NCBI RefSeq assembly: GCF_004682055.1 | Contig: NZ_QUZU01000001.1 | Span: forward strand, 124,001 to 188,000 | DNA: 64,000 nt | DNA from: Pseudomonas kairouanensis | GTDB lineage: Bacteria > Pseudomonadota > Gammaproteobacteria > Pseudomonadales > Pseudomonadaceae | Reading direction: 5' to 3' | Part shown: one piece after another, positions 28,803 through 41,039 of the stretch | Layout of the letters: every line of letters starts with the position of its first letter | Position numbering within the stretch: the first letter of the stretch is position 1 | Translations under genes and position numbers: made by a program | Notes under the pieces: generated by a model | Databases searched by the model: none | The model's input: only the letters and a program-made list of their open reading frames with translations | Told to the model about the DNA's origin: nothing

Positions 28803-29075
28803 TTATTCGCCTTCGTCGAAGAAATTGTTGATCAGCTTTTTGAGGGCTTCCATTGCCTCGTCTTCCTGCTCGCCTTCGGTCTTCAAATGAATCTTGGTGC
28901 CCTTGCCGGCCGCCAACATCATCATGGCCATGATGCTTTTACCATCGACCATTGACTCCGGCGTGCGCCCGGCGCGGATTTGGCAGGGGAACTGCCCGGC
29001 AACACCGACGAATTTGGCCGAGGCGCGGGCATGCAGGCCCAGCTTGTTGATGATTTCAATTTCCAGAGCGGGCAT
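28803..29075 (-). CDS. ptsO: Nitrogen PTS phosphocarrier NPr
   Basis: NPr (90 residues) is the HPr-like carrier of the PTS-Ntr chain (EI-Ntr to NPr to EIIA-Ntr). The phosphorylated histidine is in NKLGLHARASAKF (His16), and the regulatory serine region is GKSIMAMMML. It is the last gene of the rpoN-hpf-ptsN-rapZ-ptsO cluster, 16 bases after rapZ, with a GAAAGGAA ribosome site. Confidence 0.96.
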   Translation of the reverse strand: MPALEIEIINKLGLHARASAKFVGVAGQFPCQIRAGRTPESMVDGKSIMAMMMLAAGKGTKIHLKTEGEQEDEAMEALKKLINNFFDEGE

Positions 29076-29091
29076 CGCGCAGGTGTTCCTT

Positions 29092-29949
29092 TCAGCTAAG
29101 GTCGCGGTGGCGGACCTGGACGTTCTTGAGGGTTTGTTGCAATACCTGGCCCAGGCGCTCGGTCAGGTAGACGGAGCGGTGATGACCACCGGTGCAGCCA
29201 ATGGCAATGGTGACATAGGCCCGGTTGCTCGCGGCAAAGCGTGGCAGCCATTTGAGCAGGTAGCTGGAAATGTCCTGGAACATCTCTTCCACATCCGGTT
29301 GCGCCGCCAGGTATTCGGCTACAGGCTGGTCCAGCCCGGACTGTTCGCGCAGTTCCGGTTTCCAGTAGGGGTTGGGCAGGCAGCGCACGTCGAACACCAG
29401 GTCGGCATCCACCGGCATGCCGCGCTTGAAGCCAAAGGACTCGACGAGAAACGCCGTGCCAGGCTCAGGCTGGTTCAGCAGGCGCAACTTGATGGCATCG
29501 CGCAACTGGTACAGGTTGAGGCTGGTGGTGTTGATCTTCAGGTCGGCGAGGTCAATGATCGGTCCCAGCAACTTGGTCTCGTCCTCAATGGCTTCGGCCA
29601 GTGAGCGATGAGGGCTGCTGAGGGGGTGGCGTCGACGGGTCTCGGAAAAGCGCTTGAGCAAGGTCTCTTCGTCTGCGTCCAGGTACAGCACATCACAATG
29701 AATGTGCTTGGCCCGCACTTCCTCAAGTAATTGCGGGAAGCGCTCCAGGTGGCTGGGCAAATTACGGGCATCAATCGAAACGGCTACCAGGGGTTGGGCC
29801 AGTTCGGTGTGGATCAACGCGCGCTCCGCCAACTCCGGCAGCAGGCCGGCGGGCAGGTTGTCGATGCAATAGAAACCGTTGTCCTCAAGAACATTGAGGG
29901 CGGTGCTTTTGCCCGAGCCGGAGCGGCCGCTGACGATGATCAAGCGCAT
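29092..29949 (-). CDS. rapZ: RNase adapter protein RapZ
   Basis: RapZ (285 residues) is a P-loop protein; in enterobacteria it delivers GlmZ sRNA to RNase E, and in pseudomonads its RNA targets are less clear. The Walker A motif GRSGSGKS is at residues 8-15, and the C-terminal domain has [16 protein letters not shown]. The ATG at 29949 ([11 protein letters not shown]) lies 2 bases after the ptsN stop; the frame is open upstream through ptsN but this is the family start. Confidence 0.95.
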   Translation of the reverse strand: MRLIIVSGRSGSGKSTALNVLEDNGFYCIDNLPAGLLPELAERALIHTELAQPLVAVSIDARNLPSHLERFPQLLEEVRAKHIHCDVLYLDADEETLLKRFSETRRRHPLSSPHRSLAEAIEDETKLLGPIIDLADLKINTTSLNLYQLRDAIKLRLLNQPEPGTAFLVESFGFKRGMPVDADLVFDVRCLPNPYWKPELREQSGLDQPVAEYLAAQPDVEEMFQDISSYLLKWLPRFAASNRAYVTIAIGCTGGHHRSVYLTERLGQVLQQTLKNVQVRHRDLS

Positions 29950-29951
29950 GA

Positions 29952-30416
29952 TTACTGTCCGCTCTGTTCGTCCACGACTACCTGGTACAGCGCCTCGTTG
30001 CTGCTGGCACTGCGCAGTTTGTCGCGTACTTCCTTGCGGTCGAGCATGCTGGCGATCTGCCGGAGCAGTTCCAGGTGCGCATCGGTGGCAGCCTGTGGGA
30101 CCAGCAATACAAACAGCAGGTCTACTGGCGCGCCGTCGATGGCGTCGAAATCGATGGGTTTTTCCATGTGCAGCAGGGCGCTGACAGGGGATTCGCACCC
30201 TTGCAGGCGGCAGTGAGGGATAGCAATGCCGTTACCAAAACCGGTCGAGCCAAGTTTTTCACGGGCGATCAGCGACTCGTAGACAACTTGCTCATCCAGT
30301 TCAGGCACTTCGTGGCTGATCAGTCTGGCAATTTGTTCGAGGGCTTTCTTTTTACTGCCGCCCGGCACGTTCACAAGGGAACGGCCGGGGGTCAGGATGG
30401 TTTCAAGTCGAATCAT
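29952..30416 (-). CDS. ptsN: Nitrogen PTS enzyme IIA (EIIA-Ntr)
   Basis: EIIA-Ntr (154 residues) accepts phosphate from NPr and regulates potassium transport, carbon storage and sigma-54 promoters. The phosphorylated histidine is in [11 protein letters not shown]. The fold is the mannitol-type IIA domain across the whole chain. It is in the rpoN cluster between hpf and rapZ, with only a 12-base gap to hpf. Confidence 0.96.
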   Translation of the reverse strand: MIRLETILTPGRSLVNVPGGSKKKALEQIARLISHEVPELDEQVVYESLIAREKLGSTGFGNGIAIPHCRLQGCESPVSALLHMEKPIDFDAIDGAPVDLLFVLLVPQAATDAHLELLRQIASMLDRKEVRDKLRSASSNEALYQVVVDEQSGQ

Positions 30417-30428
30417 GGGTGGGGAGTG

Positions 30429-30734
30429 TTAGCGGCCTGTGCCCTGGAGAAGGCTCTGCTGCTTTTCCTTATGCTTTTTAAGTTGGCGGTCAAGCTTGTC
30501 AGTCAAGGCATCGATGGATGCATACATGTCTTCATGCTCGGCGTTGGCGACTACTTCGCCACCGGGAATCTGTAGGGTCGCTTCGATTTTCTGCTGAAGC
30601 TTGTCGACTTTCATGATCACTTGCACATTGGTGATCTTGTCAAAATGACCCTCAAGCCGTTTCAGCTTCTGCTCGACGTATTCGCGCAGGGGAGGGGTGA
30701 CTTCTACATGGTGTCCACTGATGTTGACTTGCAT
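30429..30734 (-). CDS. hpf: Ribosome hibernation promoting factor, short form
   Basis: HPF (101 residues) binds the 30S decoding centre and helps form inactive 100S ribosomes in stationary phase. The start MQVNISGHHVEVTPPLREYV and the VAHAEHEDMYASIDAL-like C-terminal stretch (here VANAEHEDMYASID) are diagnostic. Only the short form, without the C-terminal dimerisation domain, is encoded. The ATG at 30734 has GAAGGAGAAGC before it; the track's longer frame is not supported. Confidence 0.95.
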   Translation of the reverse strand: MQVNISGHHVEVTPPLREYVEQKLKRLEGHFDKITNVQVIMKVDKLQQKIEATLQIPGGEVVANAEHEDMYASIDALTDKLDRQLKKHKEKQQSLLQGTGR

Positions 30735-30809
30735 ACAGCTTCTCCTTCGTTGCCAGTGCATAAAGCGGCAGGCCGGGGTGCCTGCCACTGGAACGCTATG
30801 GCCCGCCCG

Positions 30810-32303
30810 TCACATCAAACGCTTGCGCTCGCTGGAAGGCGCGATCCCAAGGGATTCGCGGTACTTGGCGACGGTTCGACGGGCGACCTGAATGCCTTGT
30901 GCCTCCAGTAAACCAGCGATCTTGCTGTCACTCAACGGCTTTTTCTGATTTTCCGCGGCAACCAGTTTTTTGATGATCGCGCGGATCGCCGTGGACGAGC
31001 ATTCGCCGCCTTCGGAGGTACTGACATGGCTGGAGAAAAAGTATTTCAGCTCATATATGCCCCGAGGGGTGTGCATGAACTTTTGCGTGGTCACCCGAGA
31101 AATCGTCGACTCATGCATGCCAACCGCCTCGGCGATGTCATGCAGAACCAGCGGTTTCATTGCTTCATCGCCATATTCCAGAAAGCCGCGCTGATGCTCG
31201 ACGATCTGGGTGGCGACTTTCATCAGGGTTTCGTTGCGGCTCTGCAGGCTCTTGATGAACCAGCGGGCTTCCTGCAGCTGGTTGCGCATGAAGGTATTGT
31301 CGGCGCTGGTGTCGGCACGGCGTACAAAGCCCGCGTACTGCGGGTTGACCCGCAGGCGTGGCACCGACTCCTGGTTCAGCTCCACCAGCCAGCGCTCGTT
31401 GTCCTTGCGCACGATCACATCGGGGACGACGTATTCGGCTTCGCTGGACTCGATTTGCGAGCCAGGGCGTGGGTTGAGGCTTTGAACCAGCTCGATGACC
31501 TGGCGCAGGTCGTCTTCCTTGAGCTTCATGCGGCGCATCAACTGGCTGTAGTCGCGGCTGCCCAGCAGGTCGATGTAGTCGGTGACCAAGCGTTGGGCTT
31601 CGGCGAGCCATGGTGTTTTGGCGGGCAGTTGGCGCAATTGCAGCAGCAGGCACTCGCTGAGGTTGCGGGCGCCAATGCCGGCGGGCTCGAACTGCTGGAT
31701 GCGGTGCAGGACGGCTTCGATTTCGTCCAGCTCGATGTCCAGTTCCGGGTCGAAGGCTTCGAGGATTTCTTCGAGCGTCTCGTCCAGGTAGCCCTGGTTG
31801 TTGATGCAGTCGATCAGGGTCACGGCGATCAAGCGATCGGTGTCCGACATCGGTGCCAGGTTCAATTGCCACAGCAGGTGGCTCTGCAGGCTTTCGCCGG
31901 CGGAGGTACGGGTGGTGAAGTCCCACTCGTCATCGTCATTGCTGGGCAGGCTGCTGGCGCTGGTCTGGTAAACGTCTTCCCAGGCGGTATCGACAGGAAG
32001 CTCGTTGGGAATGCGTTCGTTCCATTCGCCTTCCTCAAGGTTGTCTACCGTTGGGGCAGATTCCTGATAGGAGGGTTCCTGTACGTCGGAATTGGGTTTT
32101 TGCTCGATGTTGTCGGCCAGCGGGTCTGCATTATCGAAGTCGTCGCCTTCTTCCTGGCGTTCGAGCATCGGATTGGACTCCAGGGCCTCCTGGATTTCCT
32201 GTTGCAGGTCCAGGGTCGACAATTGGAGCAGGCGGATGGCCTGTTGCAGCTGCGGTGTCATCGTCAGCTGCTGGCCCATTCTCAGGACTAGCGATGGTTT
32301 CAT
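30810..32303 (-). CDS. rpoN: RNA polymerase sigma-54 factor
   Basis: RpoN (497 residues) directs transcription from -24/-12 promoters for nitrogen, flagella and many other functions. Region I is the Gln/Leu-rich start ([19 protein letters not shown]), region II is acidic (about 55-130), and the C-terminal RpoN box [14 protein letters not shown] is present just before the end. It leads the hpf-ptsN-rapZ-ptsO genes and follows lptB by 185 bases. Confidence 0.98.
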   Translation of the reverse strand: MKPSLVLRMGQQLTMTPQLQQAIRLLQLSTLDLQQEIQEALESNPMLERQEEGDDFDNADPLADNIEQKPNSDVQEPSYQESAPTVDNLEEGEWNERIPNELPVDTAWEDVYQTSASSLPSNDDDEWDFTTRTSAGESLQSHLLWQLNLAPMSDTDRLIAVTLIDCINNQGYLDETLEEILEAFDPELDIELDEIEAVLHRIQQFEPAGIGARNLSECLLLQLRQLPAKTPWLAEAQRLVTDYIDLLGSRDYSQLMRRMKLKEDDLRQVIELVQSLNPRPGSQIESSEAEYVVPDVIVRKDNERWLVELNQESVPRLRVNPQYAGFVRRADTSADNTFMRNQLQEARWFIKSLQSRNETLMKVATQIVEHQRGFLEYGDEAMKPLVLHDIAEAVGMHESTISRVTTQKFMHTPRGIYELKYFFSSHVSTSEGGECSSTAIRAIIKKLVAAENQKKPLSDSKIAGLLEAQGIQVARRTVAKYRESLGIAPSSERKRLM

Positions 32304-32488
32304 GGCAGGGGCTTAACACCTTATTCGCCGGCGCAATGCGCCATCCACGACAGGGCGCGTGAGCGCCAAACATAAGCAAATTATATGCCTGATGTCGGGG
32401 GCTTTGCCTAGAGCGCGGTAACAATAAAAATCCGGAGGTTTTCATTGACTCCCGCGCGCCTTGGCCAGCGGCCGTGACACCACGGTGT

Positions 32489-33213
<725 letters not shown>

Positions 33214-33214
<1 letters not shown>

Positions 33215-33747
33215 TACTCGGCCTTCTTCTTCGGCTGGATAACCATGTCGATGCGTGGGCGCGGTGCGGTGACCTTGCTGCCATTGGCACGACCGGCGTT
33301 AGCGATCTGTTTCACGGTGTCGTAGGTGATCTTTTCACCTTCCGTGGAGTTGCCGTCCGGGCTGAGTACCTTGGCCTGGTCGATCAGGACAATGCGGTTC
33401 TGCTGGGCGTGATACTGGATGGTCTTGCCGTAGCCCTTCATTGGGCCGGTATCGGTAGGTGACTGCTTCTGTTCGAAGTAAGCCAGGTTGCCCACCGAGG
33501 TCACCACGTCGATATCGCCCGACTGTGTGCGAGTCAGGGTGACCGTGTTGCCGGTGATCTTCATCGAGCCCTGGGTAATGATCACGCCGCCGGTATAAGT
33601 GGCAACGCCTTGCTTGTCATCCAGTTGCGCATCGTCAGCGGAGATGTGGATCGGCTGCTGGCTATCGTTCGGCAGAGCCCAGGCGCTCACGCTTCCCAGT
33701 GCTGCGCCCAGACCGAGCAAAATAGGGAGAGTTTTAACGAGCCTCAT
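33214..33747 (-). CDS. lptA: LPS transport periplasmic protein LptA
   Basis: LptA (177 residues) is secreted (signal peptide to about residue 25, cleaving near SAWA) and forms the beta-jellyroll filament that carries LPS across the periplasm. The OstA-like core has [20 protein letters not shown] and [10 protein letters not shown]. It overlaps lptC by 14 bases and lptB by 1, indicating tight coupling. The C-terminus is basic ([15 protein letters not shown]). Confidence 0.95.
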
Positions 33748-34306
33748 ACTGTCCTCTTACGTTCGATAGCAGGTGTATCCTGCTTTCTTTCAAATACGCT
33801 TTCATTCCCTTGCCAGTCGATACACCGCCAGCGCCGTCGATTCTAACGTCTTGCTCGGTCTGCGCATATTGCTTCTGCGGGAATACGGTCATGCGAGTGG
33901 TGGTAATCACGGTGTTGCGGTTCTTGTCGTCAGTGCGCGCAACGCGTACGGAGTCGATCAGTTCCACTTCGGTGCCGTCCGGGTTGACCTCGCCACGCTT
34001 GCTGGTGACGTGCCACGGAAATTCCGTGCCGCGATAGATGTTCATGTCCGGGTTGGTCAGCAGGGTCACTTCGGTGGCCTTTACATGCTCGACCTTGTCC
34101 GACGTCATCTCGTACTGCAACTTGCCATCGGGCAGGAACTGCACGCTCTTGGCGTTGGTGGCGTAATAGTCGATAGCGCCCTCATCAACCTGCGCAGCAG
34201 GCTGGTCGAGAAAGCGCTCCGGGCTGATATTCCAGTAGCCCACCGCCAGGAACAGCGCGGCGATGACCCCCAATAGCAGGAAGTTGCGAATCTTTTTGCT
34301 CAGCAT
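33734..34306 (-). CDS. lptC: LPS export protein LptC
   Basis: LptC (190 residues) is a bitopic inner-membrane protein: one helix near the N-terminus (FLLLGVIAALFLAVGYW) and a periplasmic jellyroll that passes LPS from LptBFG to LptA. IDYYATNAKSVQFLPDGKL is the usual start of the soluble domain. It is 8 bases after kdsC and overlaps lptA. Confidence 0.94.
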   Translation of the reverse strand: MLSKKIRNFLLLGVIAALFLAVGYWNISPERFLDQPAAQVDEGAIDYYATNAKSVQFLPDGKLQYEMTSDKVEHVKATEVTLLTNPDMNIYRGTEFPWHVTSKRGEVNPDGTEVELIDSVRVARTDDKNRNTVITTTRMTVFPQKQYAQTEQDVRIDGAGGVSTGKGMKAYLKESRIHLLSNVRGQYEAR

Positions 34307-34314
34307 AAAACGCT

Positions 34315-34839
34315 CTATAAGTAGGCGGCGTGGGCCGCTTCAAGGCTGCCTTGGGCGCGCAGGATCAGTTCGCAGAACTCGCGGGCGGCACCTTCGCCGC
34401 CACGGGCGGTGGTAATGCCGTGGGCGTGCTCGCGAACAAACGCCGCCGCATTGGCAACGGCCATGCCCAGGCCCACTCGACGGATTACCGGCAAGTCGGG
34501 CAGGTCATCGCCCAAATAGGCGACCTGCTCATAGCTTAGGTTGAGTTGGCCAAGAAGCTCGTCCAGAACCACCAGTTTATCCTCGCGGCCCTGATACAGG
34601 TGAGGAATCCCAAGGTTTTGTGCGCGGCGTTCCACAACGGGGGTTTTTCTACCGCTGATAATGGCCGTTTGCACGCCCGCCGCCATCAGCATCTTGATGC
34701 CCTGGCCGTCGAGGGTGTTGAACGTCTTGAATTCACTGCCGTCTTCAAGGAAGTACAGGCGGCCATCGGTCAGCACGCCGTCTACATCGAAAATCGCCAA
34801 CTTGATGTGCTTGCCGCGTTGCAACAGGTCGCTGGTCAT
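34315..34839 (-). CDS. kdsC: 3-deoxy-D-manno-octulosonate 8-phosphate phosphatase
   Basis: KdsC (174 residues) removes phosphate from Kdo-8-P in the LPS core pathway. It is a HAD phosphatase: motif I is FDVDGVLTDG, motif II contains ISGRKTP, and motif IV is LGDDLPDLPVI. It is a tetrameric cap-less HAD in known members. The start codon lies directly next to the kdsD stop. Confidence 0.96.
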   Translation of the reverse strand: MTSDLLQRGKHIKLAIFDVDGVLTDGRLYFLEDGSEFKTFNTLDGQGIKMLMAAGVQTAIISGRKTPVVERRAQNLGIPHLYQGREDKLVVLDELLGQLNLSYEQVAYLGDDLPDLPVIRRVGLGMAVANAAAFVREHAHGITTARGGEGAAREFCELILRAQGSLEAAHAAYL

Positions 34840-35814
34840 TTACATCACTCCCGCACGCAGCAAGTCGTGCATGTTCAGCGCGCCAATCGGGTGGTCGTTG
34901 TTGTCGACCACCACCAGCGCGCCGATCTTGTGGTCTTCCATGATCTTCAATGCTTCGGCTGCCAGCATTTCAGGGCGTGCTGTCTTGCCATGGGGCGTCA
35001 TCACCGCGTCGATGGTGGCGGTGTGGATATCAATGGTGCGGTCCAGCGTGCGACGCAGGTCGCCGTCGGTGAAAACCCCGGCCAGGGTGCCGTCGGCTTC
35101 CAGGATCACGGTCATGCCCAGGCCCTTGCGGGTCATTTCCATCAGCGCGTCCTTGAGCAGCGTGCCGCGCGGAACGTGGGGCAACTCATCGCCCGAATGC
35201 ATGACGTTTTCCACTTTCAGCAACAGGCGACGGCCCAGGGCGCCACCTGGGTGGGAGAACGCGAAATCTTCAGCGGTAAAACCGCGGGCTTCCAGCAGCG
35301 CGACGGCCAAGGCGTCGCCCATGACCAGTGCGGCGGTGGTGGAAGAGGTTGGCGCCAAGTTCAGCGGGCAGGCTTCATGGGCCACATGAACATTGAGATT
35401 CACTTCGGCGGCCTTGGCCAGGGTCGACTCCGGATTGCCGGTCACGCTGATCATCTTGATGCCAAGGCGCTTGATCAGCGGCAGCAGGGTGACGATCTCG
35501 TTGGTGGTGCCCGAGTTGGACAGCGCCAGGATGATGTCATCCTTGGTGATCATGCCCATGTCGCCATGGCTGGCTTCGGCTGGATGCACGAAAAACGCGG
35601 TGGTACCGGTGCTGGCCAGGGTCGCGGCGATCTTGTTGCCGACGTGGCCTGACTTGCCCATGCCTACCACGACAACGCGGCCCTTGCTGGCCAGAATCAT
35701 CTCGCAGGCGCGTACGAAATCTGCATCGATATGCGCCAGCAAGCCTTCGACGGCTTCAAGCTCAAGGCGGATCGTGCGTTGTGCGGATTGGATAAGGTCG
35801 CTGGATTGGCTCAT
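34840..35814 (-). CDS. kdsD: Arabinose-5-phosphate isomerase
   Basis: KdsD (324 residues) makes arabinose 5-phosphate from ribulose 5-phosphate for Kdo synthesis. The N-terminal SIS domain has VVVGMGKSGHVGNKIAATLAS and HPAEASHGDMGM. Two CBS domains occupy the C-terminal third. The frame is open to 35877, but the ATG at 35814 (MSQSSDLIQSAQRTI) matches the family. It begins the kdsD-kdsC-lptC-lptA-lptB transcription unit. Confidence 0.95.
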   Translation of the reverse strand: MSQSSDLIQSAQRTIRLELEAVEGLLAHIDADFVRACEMILASKGRVVVVGMGKSGHVGNKIAATLASTGTTAFFVHPAEASHGDMGMITKDDIILALSNSGTTNEIVTLLPLIKRLGIKMISVTGNPESTLAKAAEVNLNVHVAHEACPLNLAPTSSTTAALVMGDALAVALLEARGFTAEDFAFSHPGGALGRRLLLKVENVMHSGDELPHVPRGTLLKDALMEMTRKGLGMTVILEADGTLAGVFTDGDLRRTLDRTIDIHTATIDAVMTPHGKTARPEMLAAEALKIMEDHKIGALVVVDNNDHPIGALNMHDLLRAGVM

Positions 35815-36149
35815 GTCTGAAATCGTATAGCCTGACGAAAAGGCGGCGATTATAGCGGTAATGATCAAAACCCTCACGTAAGTTCGTCAGGAGTTATTCG
35901 GCAGGCCTGTGAGATTCCTTAGTCGGGAAACAAAGCCAGTAACATAGCCAGCAACGTTATTTCGCTGTCTCCGATCTGAACAAGCGCAGTTCCGGCCTTG
36001 GGCGCGTTGTACCAGCAGTGATATAGTTCGCCGCCAGTTCGGTCCGCCCAGCCCATGTGGCGATGTATCGCGCGGTAATTGCACAAGCATTGCAAACGTT
36101 TGTCGCAAGCGTGGTGTCTGAGTGAGAGGCTGCATCCCAAGGAGTTTAG
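35815..36149. promoter_or_regulatory. Divergent promoter region of kdsD and mlaF
   Basis: This 335-base gap has no gene. Leftward, a TATAAT box (35849-35854, minus strand) lies 35 bases before kdsD. Rightward, TTGGGC (35998) and TATAGT (36022-36027) with an 18-base spacer make a fair sigma-70 promoter, about 120 bases before mlaF. A perfect 9-bp inverted repeat, CCTGACGAA (35831-35839) and TTCGTCAGG (35883-35891), brackets the kdsD promoter. Confidence 0.5.
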
Positions 36150-36959
36150 ATGAGTGCCGATAACGCCTACGCGGTCGAGCTGAAGGGACTGACCTTCAAG
36201 CGCGGGACGCGCAGCATCTTCAATAACGTCGATATTCGCATTCCCCGCGGCAAGGTCACGGGCATCATGGGGCCTTCCGGTTGCGGCAAGACCACGTTGT
36301 TGCGCCTGATGGGCATGCAATTGCGCCCCAGCGCCGGCGAAGTGTGGGTCAACGGCCAGAACCTGCCGACGCTGTCGCGCAGTGACCTGTTCGACGCGCG
36401 CAAGCACATGGGGGTGCTGTTCCAGAGCGGTGCCTTGTTTACCGATCTCGATGTTTTCGAGAATGTCGCCTTCCCGTTGCGGGTGCATACGCAGCTGCCT
36501 GACGAAATGATTCGTGACATTGTGTTGCTGAAACTGCAGGCCGTAGGCCTTCGCGGCGCCATCGACCTGATGCCCGACGAGCTTTCCGGTGGCATGAAGC
36601 GCCGCGTCGCCCTGGCCCGCGCCATTGCCCTCGACCCGCAGATCCTCATGTACGACGAGCCCTTCGTTGGCCAGGACCCTATCGCCATGGGCGTCCTCGT
36701 GCGGTTGATCCGCCTGCTCAACGATGCGTTGGGCATCACCAGCATCGTGGTTTCCCATGATCTTGCAGAAACCGCGAGCATTGCCGATTACCTTTATGTG
36801 GTTGGCGACGGCCAGGTACTGGGGCAGGGCACGCCTGAAGAGCTGATGAACGCCGATAACCCGCGCATTCGCCAATTCATGACGGGCGATCCGGATGGCC
36901 CTGTGCCGTTTCACTTTCCGGCAACGGATTACCGCTCAGATCTGCTGGGGAAGCGTTGA
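36150..36959 (+). CDS. mlaF: Mla phospholipid transport ATPase MlaF
   Basis: MlaF (269 residues; Ttg2A in pseudomonads) is the ABC ATPase of the MlaFEDB complex that moves phospholipids between the inner membrane and MlaC. Walker A is GPSGCGKTT, the signature [14 protein letters not shown], Walker [13 protein letters not shown], and the switch His is in VVSHDLAET. The ribosome site is aaggagt. Its stop overlaps the mlaE ATG (TGATG). Confidence 0.97.
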   Translation: MSADNAYAVELKGLTFKRGTRSIFNNVDIRIPRGKVTGIMGPSGCGKTTLLRLMGMQLRPSAGEVWVNGQNLPTLSRSDLFDARKHMGVLFQSGALFTDLDVFENVAFPLRVHTQLPDEMIRDIVLLKLQAVGLRGAIDLMPDELSGGMKRRVALARAIALDPQILMYDEPFVGQDPIAMGVLVRLIRLLNDALGITSIVVSHDLAETASIADYLYVVGDGQVLGQGTPEELMNADNPRIRQFMTGDPDGPVPFHFPATDYRSDLLGKR

Positions 36960-37756
36960 TGCGCAAGACATCTATCATCGAGAAGGTTCGCCTTTTCGGT
37001 CGCTCGGGCATCGACATTGTCGAGGTGCTGGGCCGTTCGACGATTTTCCTGTTCCACGCCTTGCTCGGTCGTGGCGGCATCGGCGGTGGCTTTGGCTTGC
37101 TGGTCAAGCAGTTGCATGCCGTGGGCGTGATGTCCCTGGTGATCATCGTGGTCTCCGGGGTGTTCATCGGCATGGTGCTGGCGTTGCAGGGCTTTAATAT
37201 CCTCTCCAGCTACGGTTCGGAGCAGGCGGTGGGGCAGATGGTCGCCCTGACGCTGCTGCGTGAGTTGGGGCCGGTGGTGACCGCCTTGCTGTTTGCGGGG
37301 CGTGCGGGCTCTGCGTTGACCGCCGAAATCGGCAACATGAAGTCCACCGAACAGCTGTCCAGCCTGGAAATGATCGGCGTGGACCCGCTCAAGTACATTG
37401 TTGCCCCGCGTCTGTGGGCCGGCTTTATTTCCCTGCCACTGCTGGCGATGATCTTCAGCGTGGTGGGTATCTGGGGCGGTTCCTGGGTGGCGGTGGACTG
37501 GCTGGGCGTCTACGACGGCTCCTACTGGGCCAACATGCAAAACAGCGTGACCTTCAATGGTGACGTGCTCAACGGCATCATTAAGAGCATCGTCTTCGCC
37601 TTTGTAGTGACCTGGATCGCCGTATTCCAAGGCTACGACTGTGAGCCCACCTCAGAAGGGATCAGTCGCGCCACCACCAAGACCGTTGTGTACGCCTCGC
37701 TGGCGGTACTGGGCCTTGACTTCATTTTGACCGCCTTGATGTTTGGAGATTTCTGA
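36959..37756 (+). CDS. mlaE: Mla phospholipid transport permease MlaE
   Basis: MlaE (265 residues; Ttg2B) is the membrane permease of the Mla complex. [20 protein letters not shown] is the conserved cytoplasmic coupling region, and about five to six hydrophobic segments are seen. The ATG at 36959 overlaps the mlaF stop, and its own stop overlaps mlaD by TGATG, so the three genes are coupled. Confidence 0.96.
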   Translation: MRKTSIIEKVRLFGRSGIDIVEVLGRSTIFLFHALLGRGGIGGGFGLLVKQLHAVGVMSLVIIVVSGVFIGMVLALQGFNILSSYGSEQAVGQMVALTLLRELGPVVTALLFAGRAGSALTAEIGNMKSTEQLSSLEMIGVDPLKYIVAPRLWAGFISLPLLAMIFSVVGIWGGSWVAVDWLGVYDGSYWANMQNSVTFNGDVLNGIIKSIVFAFVVTWIAVFQGYDCEPTSEGISRATTKTVVYASLAVLGLDFILTALMFGDF

Positions 37757-38223
37757 TGCAAAACCGCACTGTGGAAATCGGTGTCGGCCTTTTCTTGCTG
37801 GCTGGCATCCTGGCTTTACTGTTGCTGGCCCTGCGAGTCAGCGGCCTTTCGGCCAGCCCCACCGCCGATACTTATAAACTTTACGCGTACTTCGACAATA
37901 TCGCCGGTTTGACTGTCAGAGCTAAAGTGACCATGGCCGGTGTGACCATCGGCAAGGTCACGGCAATCGATCTGGATCGCGACAGCTTCACCGGTCGAGT
38001 GACGATGCAACTGGACAAGAAGGTAGATAATCTGCCGACCGACTCCACGGCATCTATCCTCACTGCGGGTCTGCTGGGCGAGAAGTACATCGGTGTCAGC
38101 GTGGGTGGGGAAACAGCCCTGCTCAAGGATGGCTCGACCATCCACGACACGCAGTCGTCGCTGGTGCTTGAGGACCTGATCGGAAAATTTTTGCTCAATA
38201 CGGTCAATAAAGACGCCAAATGA
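37756..38223 (+). CDS. mlaD: Mla outer-membrane asymmetry protein MlaD (MCE domain)
   Basis: MlaD (155 residues; Ttg2C) has one N-terminal membrane helix (VGLFLLAGILALLLLAL) and a periplasmic MCE domain that forms a hexameric lipid channel on MlaE. MAGVTIGKVTAIDLDRDSF and LLGEKYIGVSVGGE are typical MCE positions. The start overlaps the mlaE stop. Confidence 0.96.
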   Translation: MQNRTVEIGVGLFLLAGILALLLLALRVSGLSASPTADTYKLYAYFDNIAGLTVRAKVTMAGVTIGKVTAIDLDRDSFTGRVTMQLDKKVDNLPTDSTASILTAGLLGEKYIGVSVGGETALLKDGSTIHDTQSSLVLEDLIGKFLLNTVNKDAK

Positions 38224-38234
38224 GGAATCTGTTC

Positions 38235-38882
38235 ATGATCTCTACCTTGCGACGTGGCCTGCTGGTGCTGCTTGCAGCGTTGCCGCTGATGGCCAACGCG
38301 GCAGGTTCTGCGCACGATCTGGTGCAGGATACGACCAACAAGATGTTGGCTGACCTGACGGCGAACAAAGAACAGTACAAGCAAGACCCCAGCAAATTCT
38401 ACGATGCCCTGAACAGCATTGTCGGCCCGGTGGTCGATGCCGAAGGCATTTCGCGCAGCATCATGACGGTCAAATATTCGCGCAAGGCGACGCCTGCGCA
38501 AATGCAGACCTTCCAGGAAAACTTCAAGAAAGGCCTGTTCCAGTTCTACGGCAACGCGCTGCTTGAGTACAACAATCAGGGCATTACCGTAGCGCCAGCT
38601 GGCGATGAGTCGGGCGACCGCACCAGCGTCAACATGAGCGTCAAGGGCAATAACGGCGCTGTGTACCCTGTGCAGTACACACTGGAGAAGATCAACGGCG
38701 AGTGGAAGCTGCGCAACGTGATCATCAACGGCATCAATATCGGCAAACTGTTCCGTGACCAGTTCGCCGACGCCATGCAGCGCAATGGCAACGACCTGGA
38801 CAAGACCATCAATGGTTGGGCCGGTGAAGTCGCCAAGGCCAAGGAAGAAACCGACAAAGCTGCCGGGAAGCCGGCGCAATGA
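38235..38882 (+). CDS. mlaC: Mla periplasmic phospholipid-binding protein MlaC
   Basis: MlaC (215 residues; Ttg2D) is the soluble carrier that shuttles phospholipid between the outer-membrane MlaA complex and MlaFEDB. A signal peptide ends at about ANA; the mature part has RSIMTVKYSRKATPAQ and WKLRNVIINGINIGK, typical of the family. Two starts are possible: an ATG at 38220 overlapping the mlaD stop, and the ATG at 38235 with GAGGAA upstream. I chose 38235 because the signal peptide then begins normally (MISTLRRGLL). Confidence 0.93.
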   Translation: MISTLRRGLLVLLAALPLMANAAGSAHDLVQDTTNKMLADLTANKEQYKQDPSKFYDALNSIVGPVVDAEGISRSIMTVKYSRKATPAQMQTFQENFKKGLFQFYGNALLEYNNQGITVAPAGDESGDRTSVNMSVKGNNGAVYPVQYTLEKINGEWKLRNVIINGINIGKLFRDQFADAMQRNGNDLDKTINGWAGEVAKAKEETDKAAGKPAQ

Positions 38883-39184
38883 CCGAGTCGGCTGTTCGTC
38901 TGGGCGATGCTGGCCAGTTGTATATCAGCGGCGTACTCGATTACCGCAGCGGGCCCGGCTTGCGCAAGCATGGCCAGGCCCTGATCAAGTCCAGCGCCGC
39001 GCCGGAGCTGGTGCTCGACTGCTCGGCGGTGACCAAGTCCAGCAGCGTCGGTTTGTCGTTGCTGTTGTGCTTCATACGCGATGCCGAGGCGGCCAAAAAA
39101 ACGGTCAGCATTCGCGCGTTGCCCGAAGACATGCGTGAAATTGCCGAAGTTTCCGGTCTGACCGAGCTGTTGGCGCATCCTTAA
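38879..39184 (+). CDS. mlaB: Mla STAS-domain protein MlaB
   Basis: MlaB (101 residues) is a cytoplasmic STAS-domain subunit that binds MlaF and stabilises the ATPase. LVLDCSAVTKSSSVGLSLLL covers the conserved STAS loop and helix. The ATG overlaps the mlaC stop by ATGA. A terminator follows, so the mla operon ends here. Confidence 0.92.
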   Translation: MTESAVRLGDAGQLYISGVLDYRSGPGLRKHGQALIKSSAAPELVLDCSAVTKSSSVGLSLLLCFIRDAEAAKKTVSIRALPEDMREIAEVSGLTELLAHP

Positions 39185-39199
39185 TACACATTATTGAAG

Positions 39200-39252
39200 A
39201 AGCCCCCCGTCAGAGTCCTGCTATGCGGGGTTCGCAGGCGCGGGGCTTTTTT
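39200..39252 (+). terminator. Terminator after mlaB
   Basis: AAGCCCC pairs with GGGGCTT and is followed by a T run; the inner part can extend the stem. It separates the mla operon from ibaG-murA. Confidence 0.8.
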
Positions 39253-39298
39253 GTATGATGTGCGACCCGTGCGCACTGGGCGCCGATAGAGGTTGAGC

Positions 39299-40827
<1,529 letters not shown>

Positions 40828-40838
40828 TCCGGTCGCGC

Positions 40839-40938
40839 TGTAGGAGCGAGCTTGCTCGCGAAAAACGTCAACGATAACGTGTTCATCCAGAATTAACGCG
40901 GTATCCATGAGTTCTTCGCGAGCAAGCTCGCTCCTGCA
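40839..40938. repeat. REP pair 5, class C
   Basis: Arms tgtaggagcgagcttgctcg (40839-40862) and inverse (40915-40938), with cgtcaacgataacg in the interior. It lies between murA and hisG. Confidence 0.92.
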
Positions 40939-41039
40939 AACACTGAGTTGTTTAAAATCGAGGCTGTCATGGCCTCGATCTGTGTCTGGCGCCGTTTGCG
41001 ACCGGACAGCAATAGCCTGATGAAGGACTGACGTTTCCC

